Positions 53,819 through 61,717 of a stretch of DNA of 64,000 nt are shown here, piece after piece (within the stretch, counting starts at the first letter, position 1; the number at the start of each line of letters is the position of its first letter). Made by a program: the position numbers and the translations under genes. The notes below the pieces were generated by a model. That model saw nothing but the letters and a program-made list of their open reading frames with translations, was not told where the DNA came from and made no database searches. Source of the stretch: JAEUHZ01 sp964552795 (GTDB lineage Bacteria; Planctomycetota; UBA1135; GCA-002686595); assembly GCA_964552795.1 (NCBI GenBank), contig CAZKIO010000013.1:1-64000 (forward strand). Direction: 5' to 3'.

Positions 53819-55132
53819 ATGACTCTCCTGGCAGCCACCGATTTCACGCTCTCCGCCCGCACCGCCTGCCGCGCGGCCGCGCGCCTCGCCACGATCCTGC
53901 GCACGCCGCTGCACCTGGTGCACGTCGCGCACCTGCCCGGCACCAGCCAGGGCACGCGCATGACGCCGTTCACGCTGAGCGCCGAGGACCTCGAGCGGCG
54001 GCGCAAGGTGCTCGAGACGCTGGCGGTCGAGTTGCGCGGCCTGGGCGCGGACGTGAAGACCGCGGTCGTCGAGGGTCTGCCCGACGAGGCGATCCTCGAG
54101 CAGGCGCGGGCGGTCGAGGCGCAGTACGTCGTGATCGGGCCCGAGGGCGACCGCAAGCACGCCGGCTGGAACCTGGGGAGCGTGGCCATCCGCGTCGTGA
54201 AGAGCGCGCCGATCCCCGTGCTCGTCGTGCGCGAGGAACAGAGCCTGGAACGCTGGGCGACCAGGGCGGGGCCGCTGCGCACCCTCGTCGGCCTGGACGG
54301 ATCGCGGCTGACGCACGCGGCGCTGGGCTGGCTGCGCGCGTGGCAGGAGGCGGGGCCGCTGGACCTCCTCGCGGTCCACGTGCAGGAGGCGGACGGCGAC
54401 GCGCTGGCGACCGTCGACCTCGCCGAGATGGTACGCGGGATCACCGCGGGCGATCCGCGCGTGCTCACGATCCCGTGCACGGACACGGTCGCCGAGCTGC
54501 TGGCCGCCACGGCGCGCAGCGAGCGCACGGAGCTCCTGGTCGTCGGCACGCACCGGCGCGGCGGTCTCGAGCGGCTGGTGCGCGGTTCGGTGTCGCTGGA
54601 GGCGGTCGCCGCGGCCCCCTGCAACGTGGTGACGGTGCCGCTGACGCAGGAGACGGCGCTGCTCGCCGCGCCGGATGCCGTCGACTGCGTGCTCGTGGCC
54701 TACGACGGCAGCGAGTTCGCACGCACCGCGATCCCGTGGGCCTGCGCGCTGGTGTCCGACGAGGGCGAGGTCGTGATCGTGCAGGCGCTCGTGCAGCACG
54801 GCATGGCGGTCCAGAGCGCCGCGGCCGCACCGCTGGGCGATCCGACCGAGGCCGAGCTGGGCCGCATCCGCAAGCAGATCGAGGAGGAGACCGCCGAGCA
54901 CGTCCCCGCGGCCACGCGCGACCGGCGCGTCAGCGTCCGCGTCGAGCTCGAGCGCGGCATGGACCCGGCGCGCGCGATCGTGGCCGCCGCGCGGCGGCTG
55001 GACGTGGACGCGATCTGCCTGGCGACGCACGGACGCTCCGCGGTCGTCCGCGCGGTGCTGGGCTCGGTGGCGCAGGCCGTCGTGCGCCGTTCGCCGGTGC
55101 CGGTCGTGCTGGTGCCGCCGCCGCGCGCGTGA
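53819..55132 (+). CDS. Triple-domain universal stress protein
   Basis: 437 residues made of three tandem Usp domains (about 1-140, 148-280, 285-437). Each begins with a short strand (TLLAATDFT; TLVGLDGS; CVLVAYDGSEFAR) and ends with the ATP-binding type pattern GxxGxxxxxxxxGS (GPEGDRKHAGWNLGSVA; THRRGGLERLVRGSVS; THGRSAVVRAVLGSVA). Most Usp proteins have one or two domains. Cytosolic; usual role is survival under starvation or oxygen/energy stress, but the specific trigger is unknown. Next gene downstream is the TIGR03790-like secreted protein, 71 nt away. Confidence 0.9.
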   Translation: MTLLAATDFTLSARTACRAAARLATILRTPLHLVHVAHLPGTSQGTRMTPFTLSAEDLERRRKVLETLAVELRGLGADVKTAVVEGLPDEAILEQARAVEAQYVVIGPEGDRKHAGWNLGSVAIRVVKSAPIPVLVVREEQSLERWATRAGPLRTLVGLDGSRLTHAALGWLRAWQEAGPLDLLAVHVQEADGDALATVDLAEMVRGITAGDPRVLTIPCTDTVAELLAATARSERTELLVVGTHRRGGLERLVRGSVSLEAVAAAPCNVVTVPLTQETALLAAPDAVDCVLVAYDGSEFARTAIPWACALVSDEGEVVIVQALVQHGMAVQSAAAAPLGDPTEAELGRIRKQIEEETAEHVPAATRDRRVSVRVELERGMDPARAIVAAARRLDVDAICLATHGRSAVVRAVLGSVAQAVVRRSPVPVVLVPPPRA

Positions 55133-55203
55133 GGCGGAGCTCTGCTGCGGGCGCGCGGGCGCGCGCGTAGGATCGGTGGGCGGACGCGTGCCGTCCGTCC
55201 CCC

Positions 55204-57579
55204 ATGCACAGCACGTCCACGCACGCGTTCACGGCGCTCGCCCTGGTCCCCATCCTGTTGCCCGTCGCGCGCGCGGGCGGCGGCCCCGAGACGGCGGTTC
55301 TGATCGTCGATCCGACGAACGCCGCGTCGCTGGAGGTCGCCAACCGCTACGCCGCCGCGCGCGACCTGCCGGCCACGAACGTGATCCACATGGCGGCGAA
55401 CGCGGGCAGCTACGCGGCGTTCAACGCGACGCTGCGCGCGGGGTTCCTGGGCGCGCTCGAGCAGCGCGCGATCGCCGACCACGTCGACTTCGTCGTCCTC
55501 TCGGCCGGCGTGGGCTTCCAGGTCGCGGCGAGCGGGATCGTCACCGACGGCTGCTCGCCGGTGAACCGCTTCGCCGTGACGACGCCGTTCACGCTGGCGC
55601 GCGCCTACGGATCCGTGCCGGCGGGCACGAGCTCGCAGCTTGCGAACGGGTACTTCGCCGCCAACGACAGCGCGCTGGCCTTCGACGCGGGGACGCCCTG
55701 GGCGTCGGGCGGACCGTCGGCCGGCGGCACGCGCTACCTGCTCGCGGGCCTGCTCGGCTACGAAGGCGCGAACGGGAACACGGTGCCCGAGATCCTGGCC
55801 ATGATCGATCGCAGCGTCGCCGCGGACGGCGCGCGCCCCGCCGGCACGTTCTACTTCTGCCAGACGGGTGACTTCGCCCGCTCCAGTCCGCGCCACGGGT
55901 TCTACCCGGCGGCGACCGCATCCCTGACGGCGCTGGGGCTCCCCGCGCAACACCTGATGGCGAACCTGCCCGCGCCGGGATCGACGGCCACGGGGATCAT
56001 GACCGGGCTCGCCGATCCGGCGATCGACGCCACCGCGTTCACGCTGGCGCCGGGCAGCTTCTGCGATCACCTCACGAGCTACGCCGGCACGTTCGACGGC
56101 GGCGGACAGACGAAGATGTCGCGCTGGATCGCGAAGGGAGCGAGCGCGACGGCGGGCACGGTCGAGGAGCCGTGCAACTACCCGGGGAAGTTCCCGCACG
56201 CGCGCCTGCACGTGTACGCGGCGCAGGGCCTGTCGCTGGGAGAGGCCTGGTTCCGCAGCGTGGGTTTCGCGCCGTTCCAGGTGCTGTTCCTCGGCGATCC
56301 CCTGTGCCGGCCGTTCGCGTACCTGCCGCAGCCGTCGCTCGCCGGCCTGCCGCCGGGCCCGGGGAGCGGGACGCTCGCGCTCACGCCGAGCGCCACGACC
56401 CCGCACCCCACGGCGGGGATCGCGCGCTTCGAGCTGCTCGTCGACGGCGTGTCGATCGGCAGCGTGGCGCCCGGGCACGGCTTCGCGCTGGACACGCGCG
56501 TGCTGGCGGACGGCTGGCACGATCTGCGCCTCTTGTGTTTCGACGACAGCGGTGCGCAGAGCATGGGTCGCTTCCGCGCGCCGCTCGTCACCGACAACCA
56601 CGGACGTTCGGCGACGCTGTCGGTCGCGCCCGCGGCCGGCGATCTCTCGACGCGCTTCGACTTCCAAGTCGCAGCGGCGGGCGCGCCGGTCCTGGAGCTG
56701 CGCCTCCTGCAGGCGGATCGTGTCGTCGCCGCGCGCGCGGGTGACGGCACCCTCGCGGTGCACGGCCGCGTGCTGGGCGCCGACCGCTCGCGCCTGCAGC
56801 TCGAGGCCGAGTTCGCGGACGGCCGGCTGGCGCGCAGCGTGCCCGTCTGGATCGACGTGGCCGGCGCGGCCGGCGCGCCGTCCGGCGCGGCACCGGTCGC
56901 GTACTCCGCGCGACGCGCGGCTCGCGCCGATCACGCGATCATCGTCGAGTTGCCGGCGACGTTCGACGACACGCTGTCCTCGGCGACCTGGACGGTGGTG
57001 ACGCCGCCCGCGCAGGGCACGATCCTGGGCGGATCGGGTCCCTACCGCATCGTCCAGCCGCTGCCCGGCGCGGCCGGCGCGGACGCGCTGACCTTCCGCG
57101 TGACCACGCCCTCGGGGACCTCGGCCGACGCGACCGCGACGATCGTGTGGCGCGCACCGCCCGCCTGCCCGGCGCCCTTGAACTACTGCGTCGCGACGCC
57201 CAACTCGACCGGGCTGCCCGGGACGATGACCTGGAGCGGCAGCACGCGCGTGGGGCCGAACGACTTCTCGATCGGGGCCTACGGTCTGCCGCCCTCGACC
57301 TTCGGGGTCTTCTTCTACGGCGACAGCGCGATCCAGCAGCCGTTCGGCAACGGTTTCCGCTGCATCGCCTCGCCCGTCGTGCGCCTGGGGGTCCAGACGG
57401 TCAGCGTGTTCGGCGACGCCGCGCGCGCGATCGACTTCGCCGCCGCGCCGTTCGCGTCGGGGCCGGGCGCACTGACGGTGGGCGCCGAGAAGCGCTTCCA
57501 GTTCTGGTACCGCAACCCCGCCGGCGGCGGCGCGGGCTTCAACCTGACCGACGGCCTGGCCGTGACCTTCTGTCCCTGA
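55204..57579 (+). CDS. TIGR03790-like secreted protein with diverged C-terminal domain
   Basis: 791 residues with a signal peptide (THAFTALALVPILLPVARA). Residues ~28-380 match the TIGR03790 family pattern (ANRYAAARDLPATNVIHM; DFVVLSAGVGFQV; HVYAAQGLSLGEAWF; FLGDPLCRPFA), a planctomycete- and cyanobacteria-associated family of unknown role. Ig-like beta segments follow (FELLVDGVSIG; LTFRVTTPSGTS). Residues 655-791 are a diverged form of the C-terminal domain found on three other secreted proteins here: it keeps YGLPP, FFYG, PFGNGFRCIASPVVRLGVQ and FQFWYRNP, but has PACPAPLNYCVATPN in place of the CPCGN start and ends NLTDGLAVTFCP. The gene ends just before the hairpin element. Confidence 0.85.
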   Translation: MHSTSTHAFTALALVPILLPVARAGGGPETAVLIVDPTNAASLEVANRYAAARDLPATNVIHMAANAGSYAAFNATLRAGFLGALEQRAIADHVDFVVLSAGVGFQVAASGIVTDGCSPVNRFAVTTPFTLARAYGSVPAGTSSQLANGYFAANDSALAFDAGTPWASGGPSAGGTRYLLAGLLGYEGANGNTVPEILAMIDRSVAADGARPAGTFYFCQTGDFARSSPRHGFYPAATASLTALGLPAQHLMANLPAPGSTATGIMTGLADPAIDATAFTLAPGSFCDHLTSYAGTFDGGGQTKMSRWIAKGASATAGTVEEPCNYPGKFPHARLHVYAAQGLSLGEAWFRSVGFAPFQVLFLGDPLCRPFAYLPQPSLAGLPPGPGSGTLALTPSATTPHPTAGIARFELLVDGVSIGSVAPGHGFALDTRVLADGWHDLRLLCFDDSGAQSMGRFRAPLVTDNHGRSATLSVAPAAGDLSTRFDFQVAAAGAPVLELRLLQADRVVAARAGDGTLAVHGRVLGADRSRLQLEAEFADGRLARSVPVWIDVAGAAGAPSGAAPVAYSARRAARADHAIIVELPATFDDTLSSATWTVVTPPAQGTILGGSGPYRIVQPLPGAAGADALTFRVTTPSGTSADATATIVWRAPPACPAPLNYCVATPNSTGLPGTMTWSGSTRVGPNDFSIGAYGLPPSTFGVFFYGDSAIQQPFGNGFRCIASPVVRLGVQTVSVFGDAARAIDFAAAPFASGPGALTVGAEKRFQFWYRNPAGGGAGFNLTDGLAVTFCP
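57166..57579 (+). repeat. C-terminal domain, diverged copy D
   Basis: Last ~138 residues of the TIGR03790-like protein. Order of conserved blocks (FFYG, PFGNGFRC, VVRLG, FWYRN, FNLTDG...FCP) matches copies A-C, without the CPCGN cluster. Confidence 0.7.
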
Positions 57580-57588
57580 CGGCCGCGA

Positions 57589-57758
57589 CTCAGGGCCTGT
57601 GAAGGAATCGGGGATGCCTGGCAGGGTCGCCCGGAGACGTCCCGGCAAGGCGCGACGACGACGCGGATTCGCCTGCAATCCTCGGGGGAGTCGCAAGGCA
57701 GCCGGGGCTTCTCCGGGTGAGCGTGGCGGGCGTCCCCGATTCCTTCACGGGCTCTCAG
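57589..57758. repeat. Flanking 5-bp direct repeat CTCAG
   Basis: CTCAG occurs at 57589-57593 and again at 57754-57758, exactly at the two ends of the hairpin element, as expected for a target-site duplication. The right copy overlaps the stop codon (57755-57757) of the small membrane protein gene. Confidence 0.55.
57594..57753. mobile_element. 160-bp MITE-like full-length hairpin element
   Basis: The ends are near-perfect 25-bp inverted repeats (22 matches); the identical block GTGAAGGAATCGGGGA lies at 57599-57614 and its complement at 57733-57748. Symmetry continues inward: CCCGGAGA 57630-57637 pairs with 57710-57717, GCGAC 57652-57656 with 57690-57694, GGATT 57665-57669 with 57677-57681, leaving a loop of about 7 nt. 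So the whole element folds on itself. It has no coding capacity and sits between two convergent stop codons, where its transcript would also form a strong terminator-like stem. No transposase gene is in the window. A REP-like or structured-RNA element is an alternative. Confidence 0.7.
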
Positions 57759-58069
57759 CGGCCTGCCAGCCAGAGCGCCTCGCGCGTGCGCGCGCGCTCG
57801 ACCGCCAGCCACGAGGAGAAGATCGCGAAGCCGATCCACGTCAGCGGCCACGTCACGAAGCCGATCAGGACGAAGCACAGGAGGAAGTTGACCAGCGACG
57901 CGATCCAGTAGCCGATCAGGATGGCGATCCCGGCGCCCAGGTTGCCGACGTAGAGGTTCCCGATCCCGAAGGTCTGCAGGAACATCCCGGGCACGAGCTC
58001 GAGGATCAGCGCGACACCGGGGTCCTTGGGGGGCAGCACGCGCGCGGGCTGGAGGGTGGCGTCGGTCAT
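57755..58069 (-). CDS. Small multi-pass membrane protein (TM2-like)
   Basis: 104 residues with about three hydrophobic helices (LILELVPGMFLQTFGIGNLYVG; GIAILIGYWIASLVNFLLCFVLIGF; WPLTWIGFAIFSSW). The GxGNLYVGNLGAGIAILIGYW stretch resembles the TM2 domain pattern of small membrane proteins, here without its usual conserved residues in full. It lies 44 nt downstream of mnmG on the same strand and converges on the hairpin element. Its stop codon lies within the right CTCAG repeat. Confidence 0.78.
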   Translation of the reverse strand: MTDATLQPARVLPPKDPGVALILELVPGMFLQTFGIGNLYVGNLGAGIAILIGYWIASLVNFLLCFVLIGFVTWPLTWIGFAIFSSWLAVERARTREALWLAGR

Positions 58070-58113
58070 GGCGAGCGCCGTACGCGCCCGCCGGCCGGAT
58101 CTTCTGCCCGCCC

Positions 58114-60012
58114 TCAGGAATTCGGCGGCGCCGCGGCCCCGGCGCGCCCCGCGGCGCGGTCGCGGCGGCGACGCTCGACGTGGATCGCGACCAGGGCCAC
58201 GTCCGGGGGGCGGACGCCGCTGATCCGGCCCGCCGCGCCCAGGGTGCGGGGGCGCAGGCGCGAGAGCTTGTCGCGCGCCTCGTTCGCCAGCCCCGCGATG
58301 CCCGCGTAGTCCAGGTCCGCCGGGATCTCGACCGCGTCCTGCTCGCGCATCCGCGCGACGTTGACGGCGGCGCGCTCGACGTAGCCGGCGTACTTGATCT
58401 CGACCACGAGCGACTCGGCGATCTCGCGGTCGAGGTCCAGCGCGCGGACCTCGGCGTGGCGCTCGAGCAGCTCGCTCCAGCCGATCTCGGGCCGCAGCAG
58501 CCACTCCGCCAGCGTGCGGCCCGCGTGACGCGTGCGCTGCAGCACGAGACGCGCCGCGCCGCGCAGCGCCTCGCGGCGCTCCAGCAGCGCGACGGCCTCG
58601 GGGCCGACCAGACCGGCGGCCCGGGCGCGCCGCGTCAGGCGCTCCTCGGCATTGTCGCAGCGCAGGAGCAGCCGGTGCTCCGCGCGGCTGGTGAACATGC
58701 GGTACGGCTCGTTGGGGTTCGACACCACCAGGTCGTCGACCATCACGCCGATGTAGGCCTCGTCGCGGCCCAGCACGAACGGCTCGCGGTCCAGCACCCA
58801 CAACGCGGCATTGGCGCCCGCGACGAGGCCCTGCCCCGCGGCCTCCTCGTAGCCCGACGTGCCGTTGATCTGCCCCGCCAGGTACAACCCGGGCACGGCG
58901 CGCACCGCCAGCGTGTCGGCGAGCTGGCTGGGCTGCACGAAGTCGTACTCGACCGCGTAGCCGTGCCGGAGGAAGCGCGCGTTCTCGAGCCCCTCGATGG
59001 TGCGCAGCATGGCCTCCTGCGCGTCGGCGGGCAGCGACGTCGAGACGCCGTTCACGTACACCACGTCCGTAGACAGGCTCTCGGGCTCCAGGAAGACGAG
59101 GTGACGCTCCTTGTCGGCGAAGCGCATCACCTTGTCCTCGACGGACGGGCAGTAGCGCGGACCGACGCCCTGGATCCGGCCCGCGTACATCGGCGAGCGG
59201 TGGATGTTGTCGCGGATCACCGCGTGCGTGCGCGCGTTCGTGTGCGTCAGGTGGCACTCGATCTGCGGCAGCGCCGGGAACGCGGCGCGGTCGGTCCAGG
59301 CCGAGAACGGCGTGGGCCGCGCGTCGCCGGCTTGCGTTTCCAGTCGCTCCCAGGCGATCGAATCGCGCGCCAGGCGCGGCGGCGTCCCCGTCTTCAGTCG
59401 GCCCAGGACGAGGCCCAGCCGCGCGAGGTCCTCGGACAGGCCCGCGCTCGTTCCCTCGCCGACGCGCCCGCCCTGCGCCTGCGCCTCGCCGGTGTGCATC
59501 ACCGCGCGCAGGAACGTGCCGGTCGTCACGACCACCGCGGGCGCGCGGATCTCGCGACCGTCCGCGCAGAGCAGGCCGCGCACCGCGCCCGCCTCCACGA
59601 GGAGCCCGCTGCCGGCGGCTTCGATCAGATCGACCCCGGGCGCGGCGCGCACGTCGGCGGTCACGCGCTCGCGGTACAGGTGGCGGTCGCTCTGGCAGCG
59701 CGGGCTGCGCACGGCGTGCCCCTTGCCCGTGTTCAGCAAGCGGAACTGGATCCCCGTCGCGTCGGCCGCGCGGCCCATCGCGCCGCCCAGGGCGTCGATC
59801 TCGCGCACGATCTGGCCCTTGCCGACGCCGCCGATCGCCGGGTTGCAGCTCATCTCGCCGATCCGGTCCAGGCGCAGCGACACCAGCGCGACCCGGGCGC
59901 CGATCCGCGCGGCGGCCAGCGCGGCCTCGACGCCGGCGTGCCCGCCGCCCACGACGAGGACGTCGTACGCGGCGGCGCGGCGCGCAGGTGCGGGGTGCGG
60001 GTGCGAAGGCAT
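58114..60012 (-). CDS. mnmG: tRNA uridine-5-carboxymethylaminomethyl modification enzyme MnmG
   Basis: 632 residues; with MnmE it installs the 5-carboxymethylaminomethyl group on wobble uridine of tRNA, using FAD and methylene-THF. Motifs are the FAD loop VVGGGHAGVEAALAAAR, MSCNPAIGGVGKGQIVREIDALGG, RLLNTGKGHAVRSPRCQSDR, GTFLRAVMHTGE, LKTGTPPRL, RYCPSVEDKV and GLYLAGQINGTSGYEEAAGQG. The ATG at 60010-60012 begins the conserved part; the frame is open further upstream but out of family. MnmE is not in the window. folD, which makes the methylene-THF used here, is in the first operon. Confidence 0.96.
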   Translation of the reverse strand: MPSHPHPAPARRAAAYDVLVVGGGHAGVEAALAAARIGARVALVSLRLDRIGEMSCNPAIGGVGKGQIVREIDALGGAMGRAADATGIQFRLLNTGKGHAVRSPRCQSDRHLYRERVTADVRAAPGVDLIEAAGSGLLVEAGAVRGLLCADGREIRAPAVVVTTGTFLRAVMHTGEAQAQGGRVGEGTSAGLSEDLARLGLVLGRLKTGTPPRLARDSIAWERLETQAGDARPTPFSAWTDRAAFPALPQIECHLTHTNARTHAVIRDNIHRSPMYAGRIQGVGPRYCPSVEDKVMRFADKERHLVFLEPESLSTDVVYVNGVSTSLPADAQEAMLRTIEGLENARFLRHGYAVEYDFVQPSQLADTLAVRAVPGLYLAGQINGTSGYEEAAGQGLVAGANAALWVLDREPFVLGRDEAYIGVMVDDLVVSNPNEPYRMFTSRAEHRLLLRCDNAEERLTRRARAAGLVGPEAVALLERREALRGAARLVLQRTRHAGRTLAEWLLRPEIGWSELLERHAEVRALDLDREIAESLVVEIKYAGYVERAAVNVARMREQDAVEIPADLDYAGIAGLANEARDKLSRLRPRTLGAAGRISGVRPPDVALVAIHVERRRRDRAAGRAGAAAPPNS

Positions 60013-60409
60013 TTCCGGTGGTCGAGCGGCGGGCTCGGGCCGCTCATGGAATCCGATTCGCGCGGTTCCCGCCAGCGCGCGGCGGCCCGGCGCCCTTCCG
60101 GCCCGGAACAGCGAGCTCGCCTCGCTTCGCGCCGACCCGCGGACCGATAGCACAGGCCCGTGCGATCCTGGGTCACCCGCCACCGACTGCGTCTGCGCGC
60201 CCTGTACTCGGAGCGGACGATGCCCGACCAGGCGCACCGCCCGCGCCGGCTGCTGGGCCCCGACCGCGACGGCCTGCTGCCCGGCCACGCCGGCCGCCGC
60301 GGGCGACACTACGTGATCCGGCCGCCCGCGCGCGCCGCCTGACGCCGGCCCGCGCGGCGCGGGAAGCCGCGCATCACGCCGCGGACCGGGCCTTGTTAGC
60401 ATCCCCGGA
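60013..60409. other. Divergent intergenic region, 397 nt
   Basis: This gap lies between the starts of mnmG (minus) and the HEAT/TPR gene (plus), so it should hold promoters for both. I saw no RNase P, SRP or tmRNA signature and no tRNA. One small open frame on the plus strand is described separately. Nothing else is recognisable. Confidence 0.6.
60220..60342 (+). CDS. Possible small basic protein
   Basis: A 40-codon frame from ATG 60220 to TGA 60342, preceded by GGAG 7 nt upstream. The product is Arg/Pro-rich (PRRLLGPDRDGLLPGHAGRRGRHYV). It could be a real small gene or a chance frame in GC-rich leader DNA. A longer version from GTG 60160 is also open. No homologue is recognised. Confidence 0.25.
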   Translation: MPDQAHRPRRLLGPDRDGLLPGHAGRRGRHYVIRPPARAA

Positions 60410-61717
60410 ATGCCGCGCCGCGTGCTCCTCTTGCTCTCCACGTGCCTCCTCTCGGGCGTCCTCGCCCCCGCGGGCGCGGCGCAGGAGCGCGAATCGCTGC
60501 AGGCGCTGCTGCAGCGCCTGCGCCAGCAGCGCGACGTCATGCTCTCGTCGCTGCAGGGGTCGGTCGACACGGCCATCCAGGCGCTCGAGGCCCAGGCCGT
60601 CGTGCGCGACCTCGCCGGCATGGAGGCTTCGCGCGCGAAGCTGGTGCAACTGGGCCCGGAGATCGCGCCGCTGCTCGTCGAGAAGATCGACCCGGGGACC
60701 TCCCCCACCGATCCCGAGCGCCTGCGCGCGCAGTACGTGGCGCTGGCGCTGGCCGACCTGCGCGCGCGCTCGATCCTGACGCGCGTCCTGGAGATCGTGC
60801 AGGCCGGTTCGACCGAAGGACGCCAGAACGCCATCCGCGTGCTGGGCGCGTCGGCCGATGCCGAGCGCGCCGCGCCCGCGCTGGTCGGGATCGTGCGCGG
60901 GAACTTCCCGGAGCTGCGCGGCCCGGCGCTGGTCGCGCTGGCGCGGCTGGGCGGGCCGCTGGCCGAGAGCGCGCTGAAGGAGGCGCTCGGCGATGCGCGC
61001 CCCGAGGTCGTGCGCAACGCGCTGGAGGCGCTGGCCGCCGGCCGCAACGCCGCGCTCGCGGGCGGCGTGCTGCGCATCACGGCCTCGCCGGGCGACGCGT
61101 TCCGCATCCTCGACGCGCTGCTGGCCTACTACCGCGCGGTCCCCGAAGCCGTCGACGCCGCGCACGCGTCGGCGCTGGTGCGGCTGGCGACCGACCCATC
61201 CGCGCCCGCCGCCGACCGGCTGCGCGTGCTCGAGATCCTGCCGCGCTTCGCCGACAAGTTCGACGTCGAGGTGCGCAAGAGCCTCAAGTCGCTGACCGAG
61301 TCGCCCGCGCGCGAGATCCGCGAGGGAGCGCTGGTCGTGATGATCCTGGCCGGCGACAAGAACGCGCGCCGCGACCTCCTGGCGCCCTACGACGAGCGCA
61401 TCGACCGCAACAAGGACTTCGCGGCCGCGTGGGAGGACCGCGGCAGCGTGCTCTACAGGATCGGCGACTACCGCGACGCGTTGAACGACTACAAGCAGGC
61501 GCTCAAGCTGTCGGAGAACGACCTGCGCATGCGCCAGGACACGCTCTACGTCGGCGTCGCGCGTTGCTACGCACGGATGGGCAAGCTCAAGGACGCCGGC
61601 CAGACCCTGGAACGCGCGCCGCTGACCCGCAAGCAGCTCGTCGAGCTCAAGACCGACCCGGCCTTCGACAAGCTGATCGAGGACCGCAAGTACCGCGAGC
61701 TGTTCGAGGAGAAGTGA
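60410..61717 (+). CDS. Exported HEAT/TPR protein
   Basis: 435 residues with a signal peptide (MPRRVLLLLSTCLLSGVLAPAGAAQ). A helical coil at 30-90, HEAT-like repeats at about 110-300 (NAIRVLGASADAERAAPALVGIV; GPALVALARLGGPLAESALKEAL), then TPR-like pairs (AAWEDRGSVLYRIGDYRDALNDYKQALKLS). It ends DKLIEDRKYRELFEEK. The mix suggests an extracytoplasmic scaffold. Its stop overlaps the start of the deacetylase-like gene in GTGA. Confidence 0.85.
   Translation: MPRRVLLLLSTCLLSGVLAPAGAAQERESLQALLQRLRQQRDVMLSSLQGSVDTAIQALEAQAVVRDLAGMEASRAKLVQLGPEIAPLLVEKIDPGTSPTDPERLRAQYVALALADLRARSILTRVLEIVQAGSTEGRQNAIRVLGASADAERAAPALVGIVRGNFPELRGPALVALARLGGPLAESALKEALGDARPEVVRNALEALAAGRNAALAGGVLRITASPGDAFRILDALLAYYRAVPEAVDAAHASALVRLATDPSAPAADRLRVLEILPRFADKFDVEVRKSLKSLTESPAREIREGALVVMILAGDKNARRDLLAPYDERIDRNKDFAAAWEDRGSVLYRIGDYRDALNDYKQALKLSENDLRMRQDTLYVGVARCYARMGKLKDAGQTLERAPLTRKQLVELKTDPAFDKLIEDRKYRELFEEK

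Noticed and set aside
57594..57753. Plain intrinsic terminator
   Set aside because: The 160-nt length, the paired 25-bp ends and the flanking CTCAG repeats go beyond a terminator, although it may act as one.
60013..60409. RNase P RNA, SRP RNA or tmRNA in the large divergent gap
   Set aside because: None of the conserved cores of these RNAs was found on either strand.
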